A stretch of 39,053 nucleotides of DNA from Mycobacterium sp. Root265 (GCF_001428895.1 NZ_LMJA01000002.1:382269-421321); one strand, 5' to 3'. Shown: positions 6,544-17,624, counted from the stretch's first letter. Numbers and translations: made by a program. The notes: generated from the sequence alone by a model not told the origin.

Positions 6544-7655
6544 AGGTGCTCGGGCGTGACGATTTGCGTCACGGCCTTGGCGATCTGGCCCGCCGCGTGA
6601 TCTTTGGGGACATCGGAGTTGACCGAAACCGCCAGCGTCGCATCCCGTTCCGGGAGATAGACCAGCACCGTCGTGTAGCCGGGGATATCGCCGTTGTGGC
6701 CGATCCAGCCGTGGGTGTCGAATATGGCGAAGGAGTAGCCCGCACCCGGCGCGGCGGCGCTGGGGTTGGACAGCCGTCGCGCCTGCGTCTGGGGGCTGAG
6801 TAAGGCGCCGGTACCCAGCGTCTTGGCCCACGTCTTCAGGTCGGCGGTGGTGGACACGATCCGTCCTGCCGCATCACCCCAGGACGGGTTCCAATACGTT
6901 GCGTCGACGACGGGACCGTCCGGCAGTTGCAGGTAGCCGTGGGTGTGCGGGTCGGGCAGCGCCCCGGTGGCGGGGTAGGACGTCCGGAACAGCCCGACGG
7001 GGGCAAAGATGTTCTGCTGCAGGTATTCCGCGAACGCCACGCCGCTGACTTTCTCGACGACCAGCGCCAGCAGCACGGTATTGGTGTTGCTGTACTGGTA
7101 GTCGGAGCCGGGCGCGAAATTGGGCGGGTGGGCGAACGCGATGTCCAGCAGGTGCTGCGGACTCTGAGCGAAGGCGTCCGGGCCCGTCGGCGACTCCGCG
7201 AAGAACTCACCGACGAAGGCATCGTCCTCGCTGTAGTCGAACAGGCCGCTGCGCATGCGGCCCAACATGTCCAGGGTGATCGAGTCGCCGCCGGGCACAC
7301 CGTCGACGTACTGCGAAATGGGATCATCGAGCCGGATGCGTGCCTGGTCCACCAGTTGCAACACGGCCGTGCCGGTGAATGTCTTTGTGACGCTGCCGAT
7401 ACGGGTGTGGTCTTCCACGGATTGCGGTGCGCCGGTGGCGGTGTCCGCAACCCCGACCGCGGTCTGGTAGTCGATGACGCCCGGCACCGAGACGGCGACG
7501 ATCGCTCCCGGAACTCCCATGGCGGCGACCTTGTCCGCGATCGCGCGATCCAGGCGGGCGCTCAACTCCGGTTCGGCGGAGGCCGGCGGCGCGAGGGTCC
7601 CGCAGGCAACCAGCACGGTGCAGGCGACGGTGAAGGCAAACCGGATGCAACGCAC
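6522..7655 (-). CDS. serine hydrolase, beta-lactamase/D-Ala-D-Ala carboxypeptidase family, exported (possible lipoprotein)
   Basis: A 377-residue exported enzyme of the class C beta-lactamase/esterase fold. The three active-site motifs are visible: SVTK (S88, K91), YSN (Y188-N190) and a C-terminal HNGDIPG in the place of the KTG box. The N-terminus is a signal peptide that offers two readings: a lipobox LVAC with Cys18, giving a lipoprotein, or signal peptidase I cleavage after PASA at about residue 27. Relatives act as D-alanyl-D-alanine carboxypeptidases, esterases or beta-lactamase-like proteins of unknown substrate. The start is GTG at 7655 with GAGGTCC upstream as ribosome site. It is convergent with the alpha/beta hydrolase. 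Confidence 0.85.
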   Translation of the reverse strand: MRCIRFAFTVACTVLVACGTLAPPASAEPELSARLDRAIADKVAAMGVPGAIVAVSVPGVIDYQTAVGVADTATGAPQSVEDHTRIGSVTKTFTGTAVLQLVDQARIRLDDPISQYVDGVPGGDSITLDMLGRMRSGLFDYSEDDAFVGEFFAESPTGPDAFAQSPQHLLDIAFAHPPNFAPGSDYQYSNTNTVLLALVVEKVSGVAFAEYLQQNIFAPVGLFRTSYPATGALPDPHTHGYLQLPDGPVVDATYWNPSWGDAAGRIVSTTADLKTWAKTLGTGALLSPQTQARRLSNPSAAAPGAGYSFAIFDTHGWIGHNGDIPGYTTVLVYLPERDATLAVSVNSDVPKDHAAGQIAKAVTQIVTPEHLYDLANA

Positions 7656-7690
7656 AGCGGACCTCGCTTCTCGCGAAAGAGCTTGGCCCG

Positions 7691-7696
7691 ACTATA
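7691..7696 (-). promoter_or_regulatory. candidate -10 for the serine hydrolase
   Basis: The minus strand reads TATAGT about 35 nt upstream of the GTG start, in a local AT-rich patch. No good -35 is seen at 17-18 bp. Confidence 0.3.
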
Positions 7697-7777
7697 TCCA
7701 GATCGCACCCGCGGTATAGGCTCCGTACTAGGTTAAAATCGTCTCTTACGAATTCCAGTTGGTGCGCCGGGTCAACT

Positions 7778-7987
7778 GTGAGGGACTACGAACTTGCTCG
7801 TGTCGCGCGTCAGTCCGCCGGGCCGGCGTTCATCCACACTCTGGCGGACTATCCCGATCCGTTCCCGGACCAGGCCTCCATGGGCCTGTTCCGCCAGGAC
7901 TGGACCCCCAAACCGATGGTTGCGGTGGTCACCCAGGTGATCGCGGAGAACCAGGCGATCAACGCGGCGGGTGCCATCTCGGCCTAG
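7778..7987 (+). pseudogene. remnant 3' end of a glycoside hydrolase (cellulase-like) gene
   Basis: The frame encodes about 70 residues, including GPAFIHTLADYPDPFPDQ, GLFRQDWTPKPMVAVV and QVIAENQAI. The pattern 'G-P-x-F-x-H-T-L-x-D-Y ... G-L-x-R-x-D-W-x-P-K-P' is what I know from the last strand and helix of family 5/39-type glycoside hydrolases. Nothing of the catalytic barrel is present upstream: the frame continues a few codons into an AT-rich stretch (7680-7760) that shows no hydrolase sequence and borders the divergent serine hydrolase. I therefore read it as a 3' fragment left by a deletion. It could instead be a short expressed ORF from the GTG at 7778, but no ribosome site supports that. 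Confidence 0.5.
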
Positions 7988-7992
7988 GCGGC

Positions 7993-7998
7993 TAGGCT
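7993..7998 (+). promoter_or_regulatory. candidate -10, leaderless spacing, for the GIY-YIG gene
   Basis: TAGGCT (TANNNT) is followed by 7 nt and the ATG at 8006. The intervening GAGGGAC could also be read as a poor, too-close ribosome site. Confidence 0.4.
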
Positions 7999-8005
7999 GA
8001 GGGAC

Positions 8006-8638
8006 ATGGCCGAGTCGATATCCGCGAAGAAGAATGCCGCCGCGGTCGCCAATTTCCTTGCTGCTCAGCTGCATACGCGTGACGAGGTCTTCAGCGATCT
8101 GGACGTGGTGCCCGCTGCGGCCGGTGCCTACGGGTGGTGGTTCCGCGAGATCCCGAGCGGCATCGATACCGCCGGGTGCGAACAACGCGACGGGTGGACG
8201 TTGCTGTACGTCGGCATCAGCCCCGGCCCGCCACGGGCGGACGGCAAGCCGCGCGCTCCCCAGGATCTGCGCAAACGCATCCGCTACCACTTCGGTGCGG
8301 GCAATGCCGGTGCGGACGGGTCCACGCTGCGCAAGTCGCTCGGCGTCCTGCTCGGTGAACAGCTCGGTTTCGCGCTGCGCCGGATCGGCTCGGGCAAGAG
8401 GCAGACCTTCGCCGGCGGCGAGGCCGTCCTGACCCAGTGGATGGCCGAGAATGCCGCGGTGTCCTGGGTGCTGCATCCCGAGCCGTGGTTCCTGGAACCC
8501 AAGCTGATCAATGCGTTGGTGCTGCCGCTGAACTTCCAGGACAACGAGCGAAACGCCTTCGCGCCGGAACTCAAGAGACTGCGCAAGGATGCCGGGGTGA
8601 AGGCCGGCAAGATGCGCGTGCTCGCGGAGTGGACCTGA
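8006..8638 (+). CDS. GIY-YIG nuclease-fold protein
   Basis: A 210-residue protein. The two signature strands appear as GAYGWWF (residues 40-46, for GIY) and LLYVGIS (66-72, for YIG), followed about 18 residues later by LRKRIRYHF with the conserved arginine. A glutamate in WFLEPKLINAL and the following PLNFQDN match the metal-binding glutamate and the closing asparagine of the fold. This actinobacterial stand-alone type lacks the partner domains of UvrC or homing enzymes, and its substrate is unknown. It is not next to restriction or mobile genes. The cyclotransferase gene starts 2 bp after its stop, so the two are probably co-transcribed, though one is cytoplasmic and the other exported. Confidence 0.7.
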   Translation: MAESISAKKNAAAVANFLAAQLHTRDEVFSDLDVVPAAAGAYGWWFREIPSGIDTAGCEQRDGWTLLYVGISPGPPRADGKPRAPQDLRKRIRYHFGAGNAGADGSTLRKSLGVLLGEQLGFALRRIGSGKRQTFAGGEAVLTQWMAENAAVSWVLHPEPWFLEPKLINALVLPLNFQDNERNAFAPELKRLRKDAGVKAGKMRVLAEWT

Positions 8639-8640
8639 CC

Positions 8641-9411
8641 ATGCGACGCGTTGCTTCCCGTTCGGTGCTGGTGCCTGCGCTTCTCGCTGCGACGGTGATC
8701 GCCGCACCGGTTGCGCGGGCCGAACCGGTGCCCGTCGTCCAGCCCACCGTCGTGGCGGTGGTCCCGCATGATCCCGGCGCCTACAGCGAAGGACTGGAGT
8801 TCGACGGCCCGGCGCTGTACGAGGCCACCGGTGAGGTAGGCAAATCCGAACTGCGGCAAGTCGATCCGGCGACGGGAGCGGTGATCCGTGCGGTGCCGCT
8901 GCCCAACGATTATTTCGGTGAAGGCATCTCTGTGGTGGGGGACAGCATCTGGCAGCTGACCTACCGGGACGGTGTGGCGATCGAATGGGACAAGGCGTCG
9001 TTCACGCCCCGCCGCGAGGTGCCGGTCGAGGGGCAGGCCTGGGGCCTGTGCCACGACGGTGGGAGATTCATCAGCAGCGACGGCAGCGACGTGCTGCGGT
9101 TTCGCGACGCCACGACGTTCGCCGAGACCGGCAGCATCCGCGTGACCCGCGACGGTCAACCGGTGAGCGGCCTGAACGAACTCGAGTGCGTCGACGGGCA
9201 GGTGTGGGCCGCCGCGTGGCCGGATGACACCTTCGTCCGGATCGATCCCGGGACCGGCGTGGTGAACCTGGTCGCCGATGTCTCCCAGCTCTGGCCCGCA
9301 GCGCAACGCAATTCACGCCTGGTGGTCAGCGGGATCGCGCACATCGCCGGCTCGGAATACCTGATCAGCGGCAAGGAATGGCCGCAGAGCTACCGGGTCA
9401 TCCTGCCGTAG
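8641..9411 (+). CDS. exported glutaminyl-peptide cyclotransferase-type beta-propeller protein
   Basis: A 256-residue protein with a signal peptide (core VLVPALLAATVIAAPV, cleavage after ARA at about residue 27). The mature part matches the plant/bacterial glutamine cyclotransferase family: a start with VPHDPGAYSEGLEF, then YEATGEVGKSELRQVDPATGAV, FGEGISVVGDSIWQLTYRDG and GLNELECVDGQVWAAAWPDD. The H-D-x-x-x-Y-S-E-G-L/F pattern and the repeated W-x-L/A strands form a five-bladed propeller. Characterised members convert N-terminal glutamine to pyroglutamate. In mycobacteria a protein of this type is exported, but its targets are unclear to me. ATG at 8641 follows the GIY-YIG stop by 2 bp. The 3' end overlaps the convergent SDR gene by 22 bp. 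Confidence 0.85.
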   Translation: MRRVASRSVLVPALLAATVIAAPVARAEPVPVVQPTVVAVVPHDPGAYSEGLEFDGPALYEATGEVGKSELRQVDPATGAVIRAVPLPNDYFGEGISVVGDSIWQLTYRDGVAIEWDKASFTPRREVPVEGQAWGLCHDGGRFISSDGSDVLRFRDATTFAETGSIRVTRDGQPVSGLNELECVDGQVWAAAWPDDTFVRIDPGTGVVNLVADVSQLWPAAQRNSRLVVSGIAHIAGSEYLISGKEWPQSYRVILP

Positions 9412-10295
9412 ACCAGCTGCGTGCTCGTCTCCCACAGGTCGCGCGCCGTGGCGGTGTCATAGGACTGCTCCGACGACCGAATCGACTTGGCGCCCTCGAA
9501 GTACTCGCCGGTGACCCCGTCGAATCGTGGGTCGATGGCCAGCGCGGCCAACCGCGCTCCCGAGGTGGCCACCGCGTTGACGTTGGGCAGCACCCGCAGC
9601 AGCGGAGACATCAAGCGCCACAGGATCTTCTGTGCCGGGGTGTAGTCGCGTGACAGGCCCGAGGTCGGCATCAGTCCGGGGTCGAACGCCGTCACGGTGA
9701 TGCCTTGGCTGCCGTTGCCCAGCCGGCGGTCGAGTTCATAGGTGTAGAGCACATTGCACAGCTTCGAGGTGGTGTAGCGGCGCCGGCCGTCGACGGGCTC
9801 GCCGGGCTGCGGATGGGCGAGCGCCTCGGCTGAGGTGTAGCGCGGGTGCGGCATGCCGGTGAACTTCTTGGGGTCGTGAGTGCCGCTGGCGACCATGACG
9901 ATTCGGGCCGGCGCGACGAGGTGATCGCGGAGCCCCTCGATGAGCGCGAAGTGCCCGAGATGGTTGACACCGAAGGTCGTCTCCACGCCGTCTTCGGTCC
10001 GCCGGATGCCGGACACCACCTGAAGACCGGCGTTGCCGATGACGGCGTGCAGCGGCGGCAGGCCGGCGGCGGTGAACGTGGTGGTGAAGTCACGTACCGA
10101 GTGCAGCGACGCCAGATCGCAGGCCAGCACCGTGCACCGGTCGGGGGAGCCGAGTTCGGCGACGGCGGCCTCGCCCCGGGACACATCGCGGACAGCGAGC
10201 ACGATATGCCAGGACTCGTCGCCCAGGATCGCCCGGGCGCATTCGAGGCCCAGACCCGCATTGGCCCCGGTGATGATGATCGATCGGGTGTTCAT
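9390..10295 (-). CDS. short-chain dehydrogenase/reductase, protochlorophyllide-reductase/retinol-dehydrogenase-like
   Basis: A 301-residue classical SDR. The cofactor loop is TGANAGLG (residues ~9-16), with AVRD after the second strand suggesting NADP preference. NAG appears at IGNAGLQ, the following VNHLGHFAL is typical of the retinol-dehydrogenase/POR-like branch, the catalytic serine is in IVMVASGTHD, and the active-site pair is YTTSK. The substrate is unknown. Its ATG overlaps the TetR stop as ATGA, so the regulator and the reductase are translated together, the regulator first. The reductase is then the prime candidate for repression by that TetR protein through the operator at 10913. 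Confidence 0.85.
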   Translation of the reverse strand: MNTRSIIITGANAGLGLECARAILGDESWHIVLAVRDVSRGEAAVAELGSPDRCTVLACDLASLHSVRDFTTTFTAAGLPPLHAVIGNAGLQVVSGIRRTEDGVETTFGVNHLGHFALIEGLRDHLVAPARIVMVASGTHDPKKFTGMPHPRYTSAEALAHPQPGEPVDGRRRYTTSKLCNVLYTYELDRRLGNGSQGITVTAFDPGLMPTSGLSRDYTPAQKILWRLMSPLLRVLPNVNAVATSGARLAALAIDPRFDGVTGEYFEGAKSIRSSEQSYDTATARDLWETSTQLVYGRMTR

Positions 10296-10897
10296 TTCTC
10301 CTCCAACAGGATTGGGATCAGGGCCTTGACGGCCTGGATCAGCCGGACATACATCCGGTCGACATCGGTGGAGTCCGGTTCGAGGTGCTCGGCGAAGAAC
10401 ACGCCGTCCGACATCGCGGTGGCGACGGCGGCGAGTTCGGTGACGACGCGGTCTGCCTGCTCCGGTGCGATGTCGGCGGGCAGCATCTGGCGGATCACAT
10501 CGGCGAACCCGGCGATCGCGGTATCGCGGACCCGGCGGATCGCGGCGGCCACGGCGGGATGGTCACTGCGCTCCAGCGACAGCATGTACATCAGCCGGAA
10601 GAAATCCGGGTTGGCCACCATGAGCTTCGCGACGGCGGCTCGCTGGGTTTCGATGTCGGGGCTGTCGCGGGGGATCTGGGCGAAGTAGCGCTCGGCGCCG
10701 CGCTCCATCACGGCGGCGAGCACGCCCTCCTTGGACCCGAAGTGCCAGTAGATGGAACTCGCGGGCAGGCCGGTCTCCCGGCGGATGTGGCTGATCGAGG
10801 TGGCCGCGTAGCCCTGGGTCGACATCAGCCGTTCGGTCGCGTCGAGGATCACCTCGCGGGAGTCCTCGCCCTGGCGCTGTCGCTTGGTCGGTGTCAT
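10292..10897 (-). CDS. TetR-family transcriptional regulator
   Basis: A 201-residue regulator. The N-terminal helix-turn-helix spans residues ~15-60: REVILDATERLMSTQGYAATSISHIRRETGLPASSIYWHFGSKEGVL, with SSIYWHFGSKE the recognition-helix signature. The C-terminal ligand/dimer domain is helical and not specific. The gene is the first of a two-gene unit with the SDR (ATGA overlap), and a near-perfect 20-bp palindrome lies 16-35 bp upstream of its ATG, the usual layout of an autorepressed TetR operon. The inducer is unknown; likely it is a substrate or product of the SDR. Confidence 0.9.
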   Translation of the reverse strand: MTPTKRQRQGEDSREVILDATERLMSTQGYAATSISHIRRETGLPASSIYWHFGSKEGVLAAVMERGAERYFAQIPRDSPDIETQRAAVAKLMVANPDFFRLMYMLSLERSDHPAVAAAIRRVRDTAIAGFADVIRQMLPADIAPEQADRVVTELAAVATAMSDGVFFAEHLEPDSTDVDRMYVRLIQAVKALIPILLEEK

Positions 10898-10912
10898 CGG
10901 CGTCGATTCCTA

Positions 10913-10932
10913 TCTGTAAGGATCGTTACAGA
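10913..10932. promoter_or_regulatory. TetR operator candidate
   Basis: TCTGTAAGGATCGTTACAGA is a 20-bp inverted repeat with a single mismatched pair (10920/10925). Arms of this length around a short centre are typical of TetR dimer sites. It sits directly upstream of the TetR-SDR unit. Confidence 0.6.
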
Positions 10933-10992
10933 CACGGTAGCAGAGACAAGCGGACGCCGACATGGGGAACGAACGGGTGCGGGAGGGAGAGT

Positions 10993-11015
10993 GCACGCCG
11001 GTGAGTCGGCCGTGC
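10993..11015 (-). terminator. candidate terminator of tRNA-Arg
   Basis: GCACGCCG and CGG-C-CGTGC form an 8-bp GC-rich stem with one bulge and a 6-nt loop, 13 nt downstream of the tRNA 3' end. There is no clear T-run after it. Confidence 0.35.
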
Positions 11016-11028
11016 GGTTCGAGATGAG

Positions 11029-11101
11029 TGCCCCCGGCAGGAATCGAACCTGCGGCCTTCTGCTCCGGAGGCAGACGCTCTATCCCCTGAGCTACGGGGG
11101 C
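11029..11101 (-). tRNA. tRNA-Arg (anticodon CCG)
   Basis: A 73-nt cloverleaf reads on the minus strand. The acceptor stem is GCCCCCG paired with CGGGGGC plus discriminator A. The D arm has GTAGCTCAGGGGATAGAGC, the anticodon arm is TCTGC-CTCCGGA-GCAGA with anticodon CCG, and the T arm contains GGTTCGAATCC. The 3' CCA is not encoded. It reads arginine CGG codons, which are frequent in this high-GC genome. It lies about 100 bp upstream of argS, on the opposite strand; having the tRNA and its synthetase as neighbours is notable but may be coincidence. Confidence 0.95.
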
Positions 11102-11188
11102 GCAAACAGTGATGCTGCGCCGTTGGGCGTGCACAGCGTAACGCATCTTCAACCGGTAATGGATTCGGGACCTGAGTACCCCGCACCA

Positions 11189-11194
11189 TAGGAT
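11189..11194 (+). promoter_or_regulatory. candidate -10 for the argS-lysA-thr operon, leaderless spacing
   Basis: TAGGAT (TANNNT) ends 8 nt before the argS GTG. There is no Shine-Dalgarno sequence before the GTG, which supports a message starting near the first codon. Confidence 0.4.
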
Positions 11195-11202
11195 GGTCCC
11201 TC

Positions 11203-12855
11203 GTGACACCTGCCGACCTGGCTGCCCTGCTCAAGACCACCGCTGCCGCGGTCCTGGCCGAGCACAGCCTCGATACCAGCGCACTGCCCGAGACGATCAC
11301 CGTCGAGCGGCCGCGTAACCCTGAGCACGGCGACTACGCCACCAACGTGGCCCTGCAACTCGCCAAGAAGGTCGGGGTCAACCCACGCGAGCTGGCCGGC
11401 TGGCTGGCCGCCGCGCTGGCCGAGGCCGACGGCATCGCCGCCGCCGAGATCGCCGGACCCGGGTTCGTCAACCTGCGCATCGAGGCGTCCGCACAGGGCG
11501 TCGTCGTCACCAACGTGCTGTCCGCCGCGGCCGACTACGGCCACTCGGCCGACCTGGCCGCCCAGAACATCAACCTGGAGTTCGTGTCGGCCAACCCGAC
11601 CGGCCCCATCCACATCGGCGGCACCCGCTGGGCCGCCGTCGGTGACGCGCTCGGCCGGCTGCTGAGCACCCAGGGCGCTCAGGTCACCCGCGAGTACTAC
11701 TTCAACGACCATGGCGCCCAGATCGACCGGTTCGCGCGCTCGCTGGTCGCCGCCGCCAAGGGTGAGCCCGCACCCGAGGACGGCTACGCCGGCAGCTACA
11801 TCAATGACATCGCCGCCGCCATCCTGGCCCAGGCTCCCGACGCGTTGAGCCTGCCCGCCGATCAGCAGCAGGAGACCTTCCGTGCCATCGGTGTGGACCT
11901 GATGTTCACCCACATCAAGCAGTCGTTGCACGACTTCGGCACCGACTTCGACGTCTACACCCACGAAGACTCGATGCACACCTCGGGCCGGGTGGACCAG
12001 GCCATCGCGCGGCTGCGTGACAACGGCAGCATCTACGAGAAGGACGGCGCAACCTGGTTGCGCACCACCGCATTCGGTGACGACAAGGACCGGGTGGTCA
12101 TCAAGAGCGACGGTAACCCGGCCTATGTCGCCGGTGACCTCGCCTACTACCTGGACAAGCGCGAACGCGGGTTCAACCTGTGCATCTACATGCTCGGCGC
12201 CGACCACCACGGCTACATCGCCCGGCTGAAGGCCGCGGCAGCGGCCCTCGGTGACGACCCGGCCACCGTCGAGGTGCTGATCGGCCAGATGGTCAATCTG
12301 GTCCGCGACGGTCAGCCCGTCCGGATGAGCAAGCGGGCCGGCACCGTCATCACCCTCGATGACCTGGTGGACGCCATCGGCGTCGACGCCGCCCGGTACG
12401 TGCTGATCCGGTCGTCGGTGAACAGCCCGATCGACATCGACCTGGCGCTGTGGTCCTCGGCGTCCAACGAGAACCCGGTCTACTACGTGCAATACGCGCA
12501 CGCCCGGCTTTCGGCCCTGGCGCGCAACGCCGCCGAACTCGGGCTGACCGCGGACACCGCGCATCTCGATCTGTTGACCCATGACCGCGAGGCCACCCTG
12601 ATCCGGACCCTCGGGGAGTTCGGGCGAATCCTCACAACGGCCGCCTCGCTGCGGGAACCGCACCGCGTGTGCCGGTACCTCGAAGACCTGGCCGGCGACT
12701 ACCACCGGTTCTACGACTCCTGCCGGGTGCTGCCCCAGGGCGACGAGACGGCCGGCGACCTGAACGCGGCGCGCCTCGCACTGTGCGAGGCCACCCGACA
12801 GGTCATCGCCAACGGTCTGACCATCCTCGGTGTCAGCGCCCCGGAGCGGATGTGA
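11203..12855 (+). CDS. argS: arginyl-tRNA synthetase
   Basis: A 550-residue class I aminoacyl-tRNA synthetase that charges tRNA-Arg with arginine in the cytoplasm. The N-terminal Add-1 domain leads to [16 protein letters not shown], the ATP motif is [14 protein letters not shown] (HIGH-type, residues ~127-140), and the second motif is [18 protein letters not shown]. The C-terminal helical anticodon-binding domain ends in [19 protein letters not shown], the usual ArgRS ending. Length is normal. GTG at 11203 is chosen because the conserved N-terminus begins there. The last codons overlap lysA by 4 bp, beginning the coupled amino-acid operon. Confidence 0.97.
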   Translation: MTPADLAALLKTTAAAVLAEHSLDTSALPETITVERPRNPEHGDYATNVALQLAKKVGVNPRELAGWLAAALAEADGIAAAEIAGPGFVNLRIEASAQGVVVTNVLSAAADYGHSADLAAQNINLEFVSANPTGPIHIGGTRWAAVGDALGRLLSTQGAQVTREYYFNDHGAQIDRFARSLVAAAKGEPAPEDGYAGSYINDIAAAILAQAPDALSLPADQQQETFRAIGVDLMFTHIKQSLHDFGTDFDVYTHEDSMHTSGRVDQAIARLRDNGSIYEKDGATWLRTTAFGDDKDRVVIKSDGNPAYVAGDLAYYLDKRERGFNLCIYMLGADHHGYIARLKAAAAALGDDPATVEVLIGQMVNLVRDGQPVRMSKRAGTVITLDDLVDAIGVDAARYVLIRSSVNSPIDIDLALWSSASNENPVYYVQYAHARLSALARNAAELGLTADTAHLDLLTHDREATLIRTLGEFGRILTTAASLREPHRVCRYLEDLAGDYHRFYDSCRVLPQGDETAGDLNAARLALCEATRQVIANGLTILGVSAPERM

Positions 12856-14243
12856 GCGCACAGCCGGGCACCGGTGTGCCGCCCCAACCGCAGAGCGCCG
12901 ACGAGATCATGCTGTTGGCCCCGAATGTCTGGCCGCAGAACCTGGTTCGCGGTGCGGACGGCGTCGTGTCGGTGGCCGGCGTCTCGGTGGCCGACCTGGC
13001 CGCAGAATTCGGCACCCCGCTGTTCGTGATCGACGAGGACGACTTCCGGGGACGCTGCCGTGAGATCGCCTCGGCCTTCGGTGGCGGCGAACACGTGCAC
13101 TATGCCTCCAAGGCGTTCCTGTGCAGCGAGGTCGCCCGCTGGGTGCACCAGGAAGGCCTGTCGCTGGACGTGGCCACCGGCGGCGAGCTCGCCATCGCGT
13201 TGCACGCCGACTTCCCGGCCGAGCGAATCACCGTGCACGGCAACAACAAGTCCGTCGACGAGCTCACCACCGCGGTGAGCGCCGGCGTCGGGCACATCGT
13301 GGTCGACTCCGAGATCGAGATCGAGCGACTGGAGGCGATCGCCGGTGCGGCGGGCGTCGTCCAGGATGTGCTGGTGCGCGTCACCCCCGGCGTGGAGGCG
13401 CACACCCACGAGTTCATCTCCACCGCGCACGAGGACCAGAAATTCGGGCTGTCGCTGGCCAGCGGTGCCGCGCTGGAGGCGGTCCGCCGGGTCTTCGCCA
13501 CTCAGAACCTGCGTCTGGTCGGCCTGCACTGCCACGTCGGCTCCCAGATCTTCGATGTGTCCGGCTTCGAGATCGCCGCACGCCGCCTGCTCGGTCTGCT
13601 GCGCGATGTCGTCGCCGAGTTCGGTGTCGAGAAGACCGCACAGATGGACATCCTCGATCTCGGTGGCGGCCTCGGCATCTCGTATCTTCCGCACGACAAT
13701 CCGCCGCCGATGAAGGAACTGGCCGACAAGCTCAAGGCCATCGTGAAGCACGAATCGGCGGCGGTCGGACTGCCCACCCCGACGCTGGTGGTCGAACCCG
13801 GGCGCGCGATCGCCGGGCCCGGCACCATCACCCTCTACGAGGTCGGCACCATCAAAGATGTGGCCATCTCGGCCGACAAGCACCGGCGCTACGTCAGCGT
13901 GGACGGCGGCATGAGCGACAACATCCGGCCCGCGCTGTACAACGCCGAATACGACGCCCGGCTGGTGTCCCGGGTCAGCGATGCGCCCGCGGTGCTGGCC
14001 CGCATCGTCGGGAAGCACTGCGAGAGCGGCGACATCATCGTCCGCGACACCTGGGTGTCCGAGGATCTCATCCCGGGTGACCTGCTGGCCGTCGCTGCGA
14101 CCGGTGCGTACTGCTATTCGATGTCGAGCCGGTACAACCTGCTGCGGCGCCCGGCCGTGGTCGCGGTGAAGGACGGAAGTGCGCGACTGATTCTGCGCCG
14201 GGAAACCGTCGAGGATCTTCTGAGCTTGGAGGTTGGACAATGA
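12852..14243 (+). CDS. lysA: meso-diaminopimelate decarboxylase
   Basis: A 463-residue PLP enzyme that decarboxylates meso-diaminopimelate to lysine, the last step of lysine synthesis; diaminopimelate is also needed for peptidoglycan. The PLP lysine is K87 in [18 protein letters not shown], the glycine-rich [18 protein letters not shown] and the C-terminal [12 protein letters not shown] (active-site cysteine from the partner subunit) and [12 protein letters not shown] are all present. I use GTG at 12852, which overlaps the argS stop as GTGA; the core protein lines up from [10 protein letters not shown], so about 20 residues precede the conserved start. A frame reading further upstream is only an argS shadow. 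Confidence 0.97.
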   Translation: MSAQPGTGVPPQPQSADEIMLLAPNVWPQNLVRGADGVVSVAGVSVADLAAEFGTPLFVIDEDDFRGRCREIASAFGGGEHVHYASKAFLCSEVARWVHQEGLSLDVATGGELAIALHADFPAERITVHGNNKSVDELTTAVSAGVGHIVVDSEIEIERLEAIAGAAGVVQDVLVRVTPGVEAHTHEFISTAHEDQKFGLSLASGAALEAVRRVFATQNLRLVGLHCHVGSQIFDVSGFEIAARRLLGLLRDVVAEFGVEKTAQMDILDLGGGLGISYLPHDNPPPMKELADKLKAIVKHESAAVGLPTPTLVVEPGRAIAGPGTITLYEVGTIKDVAISADKHRRYVSVDGGMSDNIRPALYNAEYDARLVSRVSDAPAVLARIVGKHCESGDIIVRDTWVSEDLIPGDLLAVAATGAYCYSMSSRYNLLRRPAVVAVKDGSARLILRRETVEDLLSLEVGQ

Positions 14244-15555
14244 GTGAAAAGGCCATCGGCGTAGCGGTTCTCGGACTCGGTAACGTCGGCACCGAGGTGG
14301 TGCGCATCATCGAGGAGAGCGCCACCGACCTGGAAGCACGCATCGGTGCACCGCTGGAGCTGCGCGGGGTCGGGGTGCGCCGGGTCGCCAAGGATCGCGG
14401 GGTCCCGGTCGGCCTGCTCACCGATGACGTCGACGCACTCGTCTCGCGCGATGACGTCGACATCGTGGTGGAACTGATGGGACCGGTGGAACCGGCCCGC
14501 AAGGCCATCATGGCCGCTCTGGAGAAGGGCAAGTCGGTCGTCACCGCCAACAAGGCGCTGATGGCCCAGTCCACCGGTGAGCTGGCGCAGGCTGCCGAAA
14601 AGGCACGCGTCGACCTGTATTTCGAGGCGGCCGTCGCCGGTGCGATCCCGGTGATCCGACCGCTGACGCAGTCGCTGGCCGGTGACACGGTGCTGCGGGT
14701 GGCCGGCATCGTCAACGGCACCACCAATTACATCCTGTCGGCGATGAACGACACCGGGGCCTCCTACGAGGACGCCCTGGCCGATGCCAGCGCGCTGGGC
14801 TACGCCGAGGCCGACCCGACCGCCGACGTCGAGGGATACGACGCCGCGGCCAAGGCCGCCATCCTCGCCTCCATCGCGTTCCACACCCGGGTGACCGCCG
14901 ACGACGTCTACCGCGAAGGCATCACCAAGGTCAGCGCCGCCGACTTCGAATCCGCCAAGGCGCTCGGCTGCAACATCAAATTGCTGGCCATCTGCGAGCG
15001 GCTCACCAGCGGCAAGGGCAAGCAACGGGTTTCGGCCCGGGTGTACCCGGCGCTGGTCCCGCTGGACCATCCGTTGGCCACGGTCAACGGCGCGTTCAAC
15101 GCCGTGGTCGTCGAGGCCGAAGCCGCCGGCCGGCTGATGTTCTACGGCCAGGGTGCCGGCGGCGCACCGACCGCCTCGGCGGTGATGGGCGATCTGGTGA
15201 TGGCCGCGCGTAACCGCGTCCAGGGCGGCCGCGGACCGCGCGAGTCGAAGTACGCCAAGCTGCCGATCGCGTCGATCGGCGCCATCCCCACCCGGTACTA
15301 CGTCAACATGAACGTCAAGGACCAGCCGGGCGTCCTGTCCGCCGTCGCAGCGGAATTCAGTCGGCATGAGGTCAGCATCGCCGAGGTCCGGCAGCAGGGT
15401 ATGACCGATACCGAGGGTGAGCCGTGCGGCGCCCAGATTGTCGTCGTCACCCACCAGGCCACCGACGCCGCCCTGTCCGAGACCGTCAAGGCGCTCGCCG
15501 AACTCGACGTCGTGCAGACCATCAACAGTGTGCTTCGTATGGAAGGAACCACAGC

Positions 15556-15559
<4 letters not shown>
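14240..15559 (+). CDS. thrA: homoserine dehydrogenase
   Basis: A 439-residue NAD(P)-dependent enzyme that reduces aspartate semialdehyde to homoserine, the branch point to threonine and methionine. The Rossmann start is [24 protein letters not shown], the substrate segment [12 protein letters not shown] and [11 protein letters not shown] are family signatures. The last ~85 residues ([21 protein letters not shown]...) form an ACT domain, the threonine-feedback module. It is monofunctional: there is no aspartokinase part. The ATG overlaps the lysA stop as ATGA. The gene is also called hom in other actinobacteria. Confidence 0.97.

Positions 15560-17624
<2,065 letters not shown>

Noticed and set aside
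12711-14240. Long minus-strand ORF (509 codons) opposite lysA, and similar ones opposite argS, thrA, atpD and fadD
   Set aside because: High GC removes stop codons from antisense frames. The products are Arg/Gly/His/Gln-rich, without domains, and lie wholly opposite well-identified genes.
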